Of a stretch of DNA of 64,000 nucleotides, positions 26,031 through 33,798 are shown piece by piece. Source of the stretch: Fredinandcohnia onubensis. GTDB lineage: Bacteria; Bacillota; Bacilli; Bacillales; Bacillaceae_L. The stretch lies in NCBI RefSeq assembly GCF_031181385.1, contig NZ_JAPSKV010000017.1, positions 1-64,000 on the forward strand, read 5' to 3'. The translations under genes and the position numbers were made by a program. The notes below the pieces were generated by a model. The model was not told the origin of the DNA. It made no database searches and saw only the letters and a program-made list of their open reading frames with translations. Within the stretch, counting starts at the first letter, position 1, and every line of letters starts with the position of its first letter.

Positions 26031-27605
26031 GTGATAAAGGTAGCTTCGGATTTAAAGGGAATTGCAACGAAGTACAATGCAGCCGATCGATTTATTGAAG
26101 ATAATGTACGAAACGGACTAGGGGAAAAAATAGCCATAATAAGTGGAGACGAACAAATCTCTTATAAAGAACTCCTTAATCGTGTGAACCAATTTGGTAA
26201 CGCTCTCAAAAAGTTGGGTGTTGAAAATGAAAACCGTATGCTGATGGTTATGCATGACACAGCTGAAAATATCGTTTCCTTTTATGGGGCGATAAAAATT
26301 GGTGCACTTCCAATCCCATCTAACACCATGCTACAGCCCGGGGATTATGAATATCTATTAAACCACAGTCGCTCGAAGGTGCTTGTTATTCACGAGGATC
26401 TTTGGAGCAAAATTAAGGCAAATAGAGAACGATTTGTCTTCCTTCAGCATGTTATCGTAGTCACAGAAAATACAACAGTAGATGGAAATGAAATTGATTA
26501 CCACGAACTGATCCGTAATGAATCTACAGAGCTTGAGTCGTTTTTATCAGTGAAGGATGACCCTGCATTCTGGCTATATAGTTCTGGTAGCACTGGAAAT
26601 CCAAAAGGTGTTATTCACCATCAACGAAGCATGGAAGCAGCGTATAACACCTATGGGAAACAAGTTTTGGGGATAAGTGAAAATGATGTTACCTTCTCCG
26701 CTTCAAAGCTCTTTTTTGCGTATGGACTTGGAAATGGGATGTATTTCCCATTAGGAGCTGGAGCTACAACTGTTTTATTAAAGGATCGTCCTACGCCTGA
26801 TAAAGTGTTTGAAACACTTGAAAAGACAAATCCAACGATCTTTTTTGGTGTTCCAACACTTTATGGTAGTTTAATTAACTATGTTGAGCGTACAGGCAAA
26901 ATTCCTGACTTATCATCAGTGAGAGTTTGTGTATCTGCTGGTGAGGCGCTCCCAGATACGTTTGTGAACAAATGGAAGCAACTATTTAATCTTGATATTT
27001 TGGATGGAATTGGATTAACAGAAGCACTACATATTTTTATTTCGAATCGGGTTGGAGATATTCGTCCTGGAAGCACAGGGAAGCCTGTCCCTGGATATGA
27101 GGCAAAAATTGTCAACGACGATTTCGTGGAAGTAGAACCAAATGAAGTTGGGGACTTAGTTATTAAAGGGGAAAGCCTAACTGGTGGTTATTGGGCAAAT
27201 ATTGCTGAAAATCAGAAAAAACTTAAAGGCGAGTGGATGTATACCGGGGATAAATATTACAAGGATGAAGAGGGATATTTTTGGTATTCCGGGCGTTCAG
27301 ATGACATGCTGAAGGTAGGTGGAATCTGGGTTTCCCCAATTGAAGTAGAATCGACTCTACTCAAACATGACTCCGTTCTAGAGGTCGCAGTAATAGGCGT
27401 CAAGACAGAGGATAATCTAGATCTTCCAAAAGCTTGTATTGTGCTTAAAGAAGGGGTTGCCCCATCTGAAGAATTGAAAGCAGAATTAAAAGCTTATGTA
27501 AAAGCAAACTTAGCCCCTTATAAGTATCCGAGAATCATAGAGTTTATGGATGAAATCCCAAAAACGGCTTCTGGGAAGATGCAACGTTTTAAATTAAGAC
27601 AATAA
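26031..27605 (+). CDS. Benzoate-CoA ligase family protein
   Basis: A 524-residue AMP-binding acyl-CoA synthetase. The ATP motif YSSGSTGNPKGVIHH, the stretch SASKLFFAYGLGNGMYFPL, DGIGLTEALHIFISN, the YTGDKY Asp, the hinge SGRSDDMLKVGGIWVSP and the C-terminal Lys in PKTASGKMQRFK all follow the benzoate-CoA ligase (BadA/BclA) family. Phenylacetate-CoA ligase PaaK is about 430 residues with a different ATP motif, so this is not PaaK. It would convert benzoate or a substituted benzoate, ATP and CoA into the aryl-CoA that enters the pathway. GTG start behind AAGGAGG. The gene is followed by an operator and the importer promoter. Confidence 0.9.
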   Translation: MIKVASDLKGIATKYNAADRFIEDNVRNGLGEKIAIISGDEQISYKELLNRVNQFGNALKKLGVENENRMLMVMHDTAENIVSFYGAIKIGALPIPSNTMLQPGDYEYLLNHSRSKVLVIHEDLWSKIKANRERFVFLQHVIVVTENTTVDGNEIDYHELIRNESTELESFLSVKDDPAFWLYSSGSTGNPKGVIHHQRSMEAAYNTYGKQVLGISENDVTFSASKLFFAYGLGNGMYFPLGAGATTVLLKDRPTPDKVFETLEKTNPTIFFGVPTLYGSLINYVERTGKIPDLSSVRVCVSAGEALPDTFVNKWKQLFNLDILDGIGLTEALHIFISNRVGDIRPGSTGKPVPGYEAKIVNDDFVEVEPNEVGDLVIKGESLTGGYWANIAENQKKLKGEWMYTGDKYYKDEEGYFWYSGRSDDMLKVGGIWVSPIEVESTLLKHDSVLEVAVIGVKTEDNLDLPKACIVLKEGVAPSEELKAELKAYVKANLAPYKYPRIIEFMDEIPKTASGKMQRFKLRQ

Positions 27606-27620
27606 TCAATGGTTTTCGGT

Positions 27621-27648
27621 GCGAAAGTAAAATTAACGTAATAAATTT
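27621..27648 (+). promoter_or_regulatory. Operator copy 4 (GCG-N13-CGTAAT), distal site before the importer operon
   Basis: GCG (27621-27623), 13 bp, CGTAAT (27637-27642), continuing AATTT. GCGAAAG here matches ACGAAAG of copy 2. Its right part, AACGTAATAAATTT (27635-27648), has an exact inverted copy at 27798-27811. Confidence 0.5.
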
Positions 27649-27797
27649 ACTTCACAAAAAAATAATTTTTTCAACTTAACCAAAAAGCTTAAATTACAGT
27701 ATGTGGTGATTAAATAGAGGTCGTGTTGGTATAAAAGGCAGAAAATGTAAGCCGTTATTCCAACCCTCCTCCATTTTTTTTGCATGAAATTTTGGAG

Positions 27798-27811
27798 AAA
27801 TTTATTACGTT
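27798..27811 (-). promoter_or_regulatory. Inverted half-operator near the importer promoter
   Basis: AAATTTATTACGTT is the exact reverse complement of 27635-27648, 149 bp away. It ends 26 bp before the -35 box. The pair could support a DNA loop. No ACG at N13 is seen on this copy. The rest of the 390-bp gap 27606-27995 is A/T-rich with no gene. Confidence 0.45.
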
Positions 27812-27837
27812 TTTTTTATGGAAGTTAAAAATATGTA

Positions 27838-27866
27838 TTGAATATTTAGATAGTTATAACTATAAT
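27838..27866 (+). promoter_or_regulatory. Sigma-A promoter of the ABC importer operon
   Basis: TTGAAT (27838-27843), a 17-bp spacer and a consensus TATAAT (27861-27866). The leader to the first start codon would be about 120 bases. Confidence 0.75.
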
Positions 27867-27995
27867 AATATTCAAAATACTAAAAATTTTAGAAAGGGGG
27901 TATCCATACATAATCCAAAAGTCCTGTTCGTGAAAAAGTGTATTCAACAAAGATGGTCAATATTGAATGCGTTTCCATTAAAGGGAGGGTTACCT

Positions 27996-29234
27996 ATGAA
28001 ACTAGTAAAAAGAAATTGGTTGATCATGTTGGCATTTGTTTTATTGCTCTCAGCATGTAGCTCAGGGGCAATCAGTACAACTACGGAAAATAACAAAAAA
28101 GAAGAAAATGAGGAACCAACAACAACTGATTCTTCAAGTGACGAGCCAATTAAAATTGGTGCTTTACTACCTTCAACAGGTGTATATGCTTCACTTGGGG
28201 AAAATGTTAAGAACGGTATGGAACTTTATTTTGATGAAATTGGTTGGGAAGTTGCCGGTAAGAAAATTGAGATTGTTCATGAAGATACGGAGGCAGATCC
28301 ACAAGTTTCCTTACGTAAGCTTCGTAAATTAATGGAGCAGGACAAAATTGATATTTTAACTGGTCCAATCAGCACTGCGGTAGCTTATGCGATTCGTGAC
28401 GAAGTTGATAAGAACAAATTGCCATTCCTTGTATCTCATGCTGGTGGAAATGATTTAACAAGAACAAAACGTAGTGATTATATCTGGCGTTCGTCTTTCT
28501 CTTCCTACCAAATTGGACACTCTATGGGCCAATGGGCATATGACAATATTGGTGGAAAAATCTATTTAACAGCTGCCGACTATGCATTTGGTCATGAAGC
28601 TACGGCAGCATTTAAAGATGCTTATACGGCAGCAGGTGGAGAAATAGTTGAGGAAGTGTTCGCTCCATTAGGAAATAATGACTACTCTTCTTACCTAACA
28701 AAGATGAATCGTGATGACATTGATGGAATCTATGCATTCTTTGCGGGTACAGACGCAATTCGCTTCGTTCAACAATACGAGCAATATGGATTAAAAGGTA
28801 AGATTCCTTTAATTGGTTCTGGATGGCTTACAGCTGAGGATACTCGTCCACAGCAAGGAACTGCTCCTGAAGGCATCATTGCTTCAATATTCTGGGATTA
28901 TAGTCTAGATACGCCTGAAAACAAAAAGTTCGTTGAAGCGTACGAAGCGAAGTACGATGCGAGACCAAGTATTGAATCTGCAGAAGGATATGATGCAGCG
29001 GCGATTATGGCAAAAGCAATCGAAGCATTAAACGGGGATGTTTCAGACCCTGATAAACTAGTAGAGGAAATCTCAAAGGTTGAACTGAATAGCCCGAGAG
29101 GCCCAATCAAGTTTGACCCAGAAACTCATCAAATTATCCAAAACCTTTATATCGTAGAAACGTACCTTGATGGTGACAAGACGGAAAATAAAGTAATCGA
29201 CACAGTACCAGAAGTTGTCGACCCAGGAAAATAA
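27996..29234 (+). CDS. ABC importer substrate-binding lipoprotein (LivK/Peripla_BP_6 type)
   Basis: A 412-residue lipoprotein: basic N-terminus, hydrophobic core, lipobox ending LSAC followed by SSG, a Thr/Glu-rich linker, then a type-I periplasmic binding fold starting PIKIGALLPSTGVYASLG. It catches the solute outside the cell for the permease genes that follow. Many LivK-like proteins bind aromatic acids rather than branched-chain amino acids, and the location in the aromatic island with the shared operator points to benzoate-like acids. ATG at 27996 is chosen behind AAGGGAGGG, because it starts the signal peptide directly. Confidence 0.9.
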   Translation: MKLVKRNWLIMLAFVLLLSACSSGAISTTTENNKKEENEEPTTTDSSSDEPIKIGALLPSTGVYASLGENVKNGMELYFDEIGWEVAGKKIEIVHEDTEADPQVSLRKLRKLMEQDKIDILTGPISTAVAYAIRDEVDKNKLPFLVSHAGGNDLTRTKRSDYIWRSSFSSYQIGHSMGQWAYDNIGGKIYLTAADYAFGHEATAAFKDAYTAAGGEIVEEVFAPLGNNDYSSYLTKMNRDDIDGIYAFFAGTDAIRFVQQYEQYGLKGKIPLIGSGWLTAEDTRPQQGTAPEGIIASIFWDYSLDTPENKKFVEAYEAKYDARPSIESAEGYDAAAIMAKAIEALNGDVSDPDKLVEEISKVELNSPRGPIKFDPETHQIIQNLYIVETYLDGDKTENKVIDTVPEVVDPGK

Positions 29235-29306
29235 GAAAATAATTAAAGAAGGAGGCAAAGGTAACAGGTGTTGCCTCTTTCTTTTCATTTTGATGGGAGG
29301 AAAGGA

Positions 29307-30170
29307 ATGGATACATTAGTTTTGCAATTGATGAATGCGCTTAGCTACGGGTTTCTCCTATTCATTATTACATGTGGGATAAGTCTCGTCTTTGGTATTT
29401 TAGGGGTATTAAATTTAGCGCATGGTTCCTTATATTTATTAGGATCGTATATGGGTTATTCAATCGTTGTAAAATCAGGACTACCATTTTGGGTTGCACT
29501 CCTGGTTGTGCCTTTTATTATTGCCGTCATCGGATTGATTTTAGAAGTAATCCTACTTCGGCCTACCTATAAGCTTGGCCATCTTTCCCAGGTATTGTTA
29601 ACCTTTGGTCTAGCATACATCTTCCATGATCTCTTCTCCATCATTTGGGGGAAAAACATCATGACCGTAACCCCACCAGCTTTTCTAAGCCAATCAGTTG
29701 AGGTGATGGGGAATATGATCCCTTCATACCGTCTGGCATTAATTGTCGTGGGAATCGTCATCGCTGTAGCCCTTTGGTATACCCAAGAAAAAACAAAATG
29801 GGGCGCTGTTATCCGTGCAGGTTTATCTGATAAAGAGATGGTTGGTGGGCTAGGAATCAACATCCACCTCGTCTTTACACTTGTATTTTTCTTTGGAAGC
29901 TTCTTAGCCGGAATCGGTGGGGTCCTTGGCTCCCCAATCCTAGGGGTAGCCCCTGGAATGGAATTTAATATCCTCATTTTATCTCTTGTTGTTCTAGTTG
30001 TAGGAGGACTTGGGTCGGTAAGTGGAACGATTGTTGCGAGCCTTTTAGTCGGTATGGTTGAAACATTTAGTCGTTTCTATGTCCCAGAACTAAGCTTAAT
30101 CATTACATTTGCATTGATGGCAGCTGTATTAATTATCCGTCCGCAAGGATTGATAGGAAGGAGGGCATAA
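29307..30170 (+). CDS. ABC importer permease, LivH type
   Basis: A 287-residue permease with about eight membrane segments and the LivH signature GILGVLNLAHGSLYLLG. ATG at 29307 behind GGGAGG. It pairs with the LivM-type protein that starts at the very next base after its stop codon. Confidence 0.92.
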   Translation: MDTLVLQLMNALSYGFLLFIITCGISLVFGILGVLNLAHGSLYLLGSYMGYSIVVKSGLPFWVALLVVPFIIAVIGLILEVILLRPTYKLGHLSQVLLTFGLAYIFHDLFSIIWGKNIMTVTPPAFLSQSVEVMGNMIPSYRLALIVVGIVIAVALWYTQEKTKWGAVIRAGLSDKEMVGGLGINIHLVFTLVFFFGSFLAGIGGVLGSPILGVAPGMEFNILILSLVVLVVGGLGSVSGTIVASLLVGMVETFSRFYVPELSLIITFALMAAVLIIRPQGLIGRRA

Positions 30171-31184
30171 ATGGGCAAACAGTGGATTAAAGGAAGTGTA
30201 CTATTCTTATTAATGGTTGCTGCTCCATTTTTTGTTTCTCTCTATTACGTAAACATTTTTACGGAAATCTTGATCTTTGGGATATTCGCTATTAGTTTAA
30301 ATATCCTAGTTGGTCAGACTGGATTGGTATCCTTAGGTCATGCTGCATTTTTCGGTGCTGGTGCTTATGCAACTGGTCTAGCGGCAAGTCATTTATCTAC
30401 AAATGTGTTTCTAACGATTGCAATTGGAATGCTACTTGCCTTTTTATTAGCCATTTTAATAGGCTTTGTTTCAACTAAGGCACACGGTTTTTACTTCTTA
30501 ATGCTAACACTTGCCTGTTCCCAGATGGTTTACTCTATCATTTATCAATGGACAGATGTAACGGGTGGATCAAATGGATTATCAGGTATTCCTTCTCCAA
30601 GCCTGTTTGGAGATTTTCTCCTATCCAATCAAGTGTTTATCTATTACTTTGTGTTAGTCGTATTTGCAATTGTTATGATTGTTATTAACAGACTTCTTCA
30701 TTCCCCACTTGGATACGTCTTTATTGGAATCAAAGAAAATGAAGACCGAATGAAGTCGATTGGTTATAACACAACCTTCTATAAAAACATTAGTTTTTTG
30801 ATTGCGGGTACTTTAGGTGGATTGGCTGGAAGTTTATATGTATTTTTCAATGGCTTCGTAGCCCCAACAGATGTGTACTGGACAGTGTCTGGCTCTGTAC
30901 TAATCATGGTGTTAGTTGGAGGAGCAGGAACACTTTGGGGACCTGTTATTGGAGCGGCATTTATCGTTGTGTTGGAGACAATTATTAGTTCATACACAGA
31001 AAGCTGGATGATGATTATTGGTACTGCCTTCATCCTATTCACGATCTTTGCTCCTTCAGGAATTGCGGGATTGTTCTCTAATCTAACAGGTAGCATTTTT
31101 AAAACAAAGCCCAAACCTGTAGAGGAAGATTTTGTTGAGCAACAGCTTGAACCTATTAAACAGCAATCAAAAATAAATGGATAG
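30171..31184 (+). CDS. ABC importer permease, LivM type
   Basis: A 337-residue permease with about ten membrane segments. The LivM stretches SLNILVGQTGLVSLGHAAFF and GFVSTKAHGFYFLMLTLA are clear. The C-terminal ~30 residues are charged and cytosolic. It abuts the LivH-type gene without a gap and precedes the ATPase gene by 11 bp. Confidence 0.92.
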   Translation: MGKQWIKGSVLFLLMVAAPFFVSLYYVNIFTEILIFGIFAISLNILVGQTGLVSLGHAAFFGAGAYATGLAASHLSTNVFLTIAIGMLLAFLLAILIGFVSTKAHGFYFLMLTLACSQMVYSIIYQWTDVTGGSNGLSGIPSPSLFGDFLLSNQVFIYYFVLVVFAIVMIVINRLLHSPLGYVFIGIKENEDRMKSIGYNTTFYKNISFLIAGTLGGLAGSLYVFFNGFVAPTDVYWTVSGSVLIMVLVGGAGTLWGPVIGAAFIVVLETIISSYTESWMMIIGTAFILFTIFAPSGIAGLFSNLTGSIFKTKPKPVEEDFVEQQLEPIKQQSKING

Positions 31185-31195
31185 GGGGGAAAGTG

Positions 31196-31960
31196 ATGAC
31201 TACCATTCTTTCAATTCAAAATCTATCAAAGCATTTTGGTGGATTAAAAGTAATTGAAAATATTACATTGGATGTAACAGTTGGAGAACGTGTCGGATTA
31301 ATTGGTCCAAATGGCGCGGGAAAGACAACCTTTTTCAATATGATCGCTGGAGACTTGAACCCAACAGGTGGAACAATTGCTTATAATGGCCGAGATATTA
31401 CAAAGGTACCAAACTATAAAAGGACAGAAAATGGAATTGTTCGAACGTTCCAGAAGAACAATCTTATGTTTGGATTAACGGTGAAAGAGAATGTTCTCCT
31501 TGTTTTACAGAAAATGAGGAAAGAGCATACGCAATGGTGGAAGAAGGTAAGTCTCAAAAATTATCAAGCGTTGCATGAAGAAACGGATGCCCTTTTACAG
31601 GAATGGAATCTTGAGCAGTATAGCGATACAAAGGTACAAGAGCTATCTTATGGTGTGCAGAGACAAATTGAAATTGTCATGGCCATCGCTGGAAAGCCAA
31701 AGATTCTACTGTTAGATGAACCGACAGCAGGAATGTCACAGGTTGAAACCGACCAAATTATTGCTCTAATTAATAAGCTGCCAAAAGAAGTAACGATTTG
31801 TATGATTGAGCATGATATTGATGTGTTGTTCGGTAATATGGACCGAGTGATTGTCTTACATACAGGAAAACTAATTGCAGATGGTACACCAGAAGCGGTT
31901 CGTGAAAATGAAGAGGTTAAGGAAATTTACCTAGGGCGGGAGGAGGCTGCACATGCTTAA
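31196..31960 (+). CDS. ABC importer ATPase, LivG type
   Basis: A 254-residue ATPase. Walker A GPNGAGKTT, the signature LSYGVQRQIEI (a divergent form of LSGGQ), Walker B ILLLDEPTAGMS and the switch His in MIEHDIDV are present. I use the ATG at 31196, 5 bp after GGGGGGA, rather than the GTG one codon earlier. It overlaps the LivF-type gene by 8 bp. Confidence 0.92.
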   Translation: MTTILSIQNLSKHFGGLKVIENITLDVTVGERVGLIGPNGAGKTTFFNMIAGDLNPTGGTIAYNGRDITKVPNYKRTENGIVRTFQKNNLMFGLTVKENVLLVLQKMRKEHTQWWKKVSLKNYQALHEETDALLQEWNLEQYSDTKVQELSYGVQRQIEIVMAIAGKPKILLLDEPTAGMSQVETDQIIALINKLPKEVTICMIEHDIDVLFGNMDRVIVLHTGKLIADGTPEAVRENEEVKEIYLGREEAAHA

Positions 31961-32651
31961 GCTGAAAGATGTTAATAGCTTCTATGGCTCAAGTCACATC
32001 CTTCATGGAGTGAACCTTGAAGTGAAGGAAGGCCAGGTTGTAACCCTGTTAGGTAGGAATGGTATGGGTAAAACGACAACTATGCATTCAATTATTGGCT
32101 TTGTTAATAAAGTTCAAGGTGAAATCCTATTTGAAGGTAAAAATATTGCCTCGCTCCAAAGTCACCAAATTGCAAGAAAGGGGATTGGTATCGTTCCACA
32201 GGGGCGAAGAATATTTCCGAACCTAACCGTGACAGAAAATCTAACCGTTTTTGCTGATCTGAAAAAAGGAGATTGGAATCTAGAGAAGATCTTTCACTAT
32301 TTTCCACGCTTAAAGGAACGTGAAAAATCCCATGCTGGCACCTTAAGTGGCGGGGAACAATCGATGCTATCAATCGGAAGAGCGTTGATGAGAAATCCAA
32401 AAATACTTTTGCTTGATGAACCGACAGAAGGACTCTCTCCCTTAATGGTCAGTGAAGTGATGGACGTTCTTTTAAAATTAAAAGAATCAGGAATGTCGAT
32501 GCTTCTAGTTGAACAAAATATTTCAACTGCCTTACGAATTGCAGATGATGTATATATTTTAAGTAAAGGTAAGGTAGTCTACCACGACAATCCGGAAGAA
32601 CTAAAAAACAATATGGATATCGCGTATCAACATCTCGCGTTAAGTAGCTAA
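31953..32651 (+). CDS. ABC importer ATPase, LivF type
   Basis: A 232-residue ATPase with Walker A GRNGMGKTT, the signature LSGGEQ, Walker B ILLLDEPTEGLSP and LLVEQNIS. GIVPQGRRIFPNLTVTENL is the LivF-type Q-loop region. It completes the five-gene importer and ends the aromatic island. Confidence 0.93.
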   Translation: MLKLKDVNSFYGSSHILHGVNLEVKEGQVVTLLGRNGMGKTTTMHSIIGFVNKVQGEILFEGKNIASLQSHQIARKGIGIVPQGRRIFPNLTVTENLTVFADLKKGDWNLEKIFHYFPRLKEREKSHAGTLSGGEQSMLSIGRALMRNPKILLLDEPTEGLSPLMVSEVMDVLLKLKESGMSMLLVEQNISTALRIADDVYILSKGKVVYHDNPEELKNNMDIAYQHLALSS

Positions 32652-32654
32652 CTA

Positions 32655-32688
32655 TAGCCCTTCCCATTCCCGGGAATGGGCTATTTAA
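32655..32688 (+). terminator. Hairpin after the importer operon
   Basis: Palindrome CCCATTCCCGGGAATGGG with outer TAGCC / GGCTA pairing. The T-run is poor (TATTTAATTT), so the strength is uncertain. Confidence 0.6.
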
Positions 32689-32746
32689 TTTCATCTCCTA
32701 TAAATAGTAAAATTCCATTTGGTAAAGACTACTAGTGGTGATGAAT

Positions 32747-33676
32747 ATGCCTTGTAAATCAAATGATGAATTAAAGGAATTAGTGAAAGAAGCGCGCAAA
32801 GTAACTAAAAATGGGCGTGTAGCAGATTATATACCTGCACTTGGGAAAGCAAACCCGAATGACCTGTCTATTGCAATCAACTTTCCGGATGGACGTTGCT
32901 TTTCCGCAGGGGATATTGAAAAAAAAATCTCATTACAAAGTATCTCCAAAGTCGTATCTCTTGCTCTCGTTTTGATGGATAGGGGCAAACAATATGTTTT
33001 TGAGCGTGTCGGAATGGAACCGACAGGTGACCCGTTTAACTCGATTGCAAAGCTAGAAACAATGGTTCCCTCAAAGCCATTAAACCCGATGATTAATGCT
33101 GGCGCACTTGCTGTTACCCATATGATAAAAGGGAACACAGTAGATGAGAGATTTCATCGATTACTAACATTCATTCGTGAATTAGCAAACAATGACACGA
33201 TCCATTACAATGAAGAAATTGCACAATCTGAATTTGAAACGGCACATCTCAATCGAGCCTTATGTTATTTCTTAAAGGAGCACCACATCATTGAAGAAAA
33301 TGTTGAAAAGCTTATCGATCTTTACACAAAACAATGTGCGATTGAAATGAATTGTCTTGATTTATCAAGGATAGGTGTTGTATTTGCTCTTGATGGTGTC
33401 AATCCCGAAACAGGTAAACAAATTATGCCGAAAAATATAGCCCGTATCTGTAAAACGTTTATGCTGACTTGCGGAATGTACAATGCCTCTGGTGAATTTG
33501 CCATAAAGATCGGGATTCCTGCAAAAAGTGGTGTATCCGGTGGAATCATGGGTGCTGTTCCAGGTAAGTTTGGAATTGGGATATTGGGTCCGGCTTTAGA
33601 TGAAAAAGGAAATAGCATAGGTGGAATAAGGCTCCTTGAGCTCCTATCTAAAACCTATAACCTTAGCATGTTCTAA
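32747..33676 (+). CDS. glsA: Glutaminase (YlaM-like)
   Basis: A 309-residue glutaminase of the serine-dependent beta-lactamase-like family, hydrolysing L-glutamine to glutamate and ammonia. It follows B. subtilis YlaM almost throughout: SLQSISKVVSLALVLMDRG (SxxK serine and lysine), EPTGDPFNSI, KPLNPMINAGAL and SGVSGGIMG. I start it at the ATG at 32747 (MPCKSNDEL) because YlaM starts at the same place. Two earlier GTG codons and an ATG lie within 12 bp. Confidence 0.94.
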   Translation: MPCKSNDELKELVKEARKVTKNGRVADYIPALGKANPNDLSIAINFPDGRCFSAGDIEKKISLQSISKVVSLALVLMDRGKQYVFERVGMEPTGDPFNSIAKLETMVPSKPLNPMINAGALAVTHMIKGNTVDERFHRLLTFIRELANNDTIHYNEEIAQSEFETAHLNRALCYFLKEHHIIEENVEKLIDLYTKQCAIEMNCLDLSRIGVVFALDGVNPETGKQIMPKNIARICKTFMLTCGMYNASGEFAIKIGIPAKSGVSGGIMGAVPGKFGIGILGPALDEKGNSIGGIRLLELLSKTYNLSMF

Positions 33677-33798
33677 CAGTTTCCGAACTGAGATATTTTC
33701 ATTGCAATCCAATAAGGCGTGTTATAAGATATATCTTATGGCTAAATAAAACAATGGTATAAAATTATGAACTTAACGTCTAATGTGGGGGGAGTTTA

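Noticed and set aside
26031-27605. Calling the ligase paaK
   Set aside because: Length, ATP motif and the FFAYGLGNG stretch fit benzoate-CoA ligase, not phenylacetate-CoA ligase.
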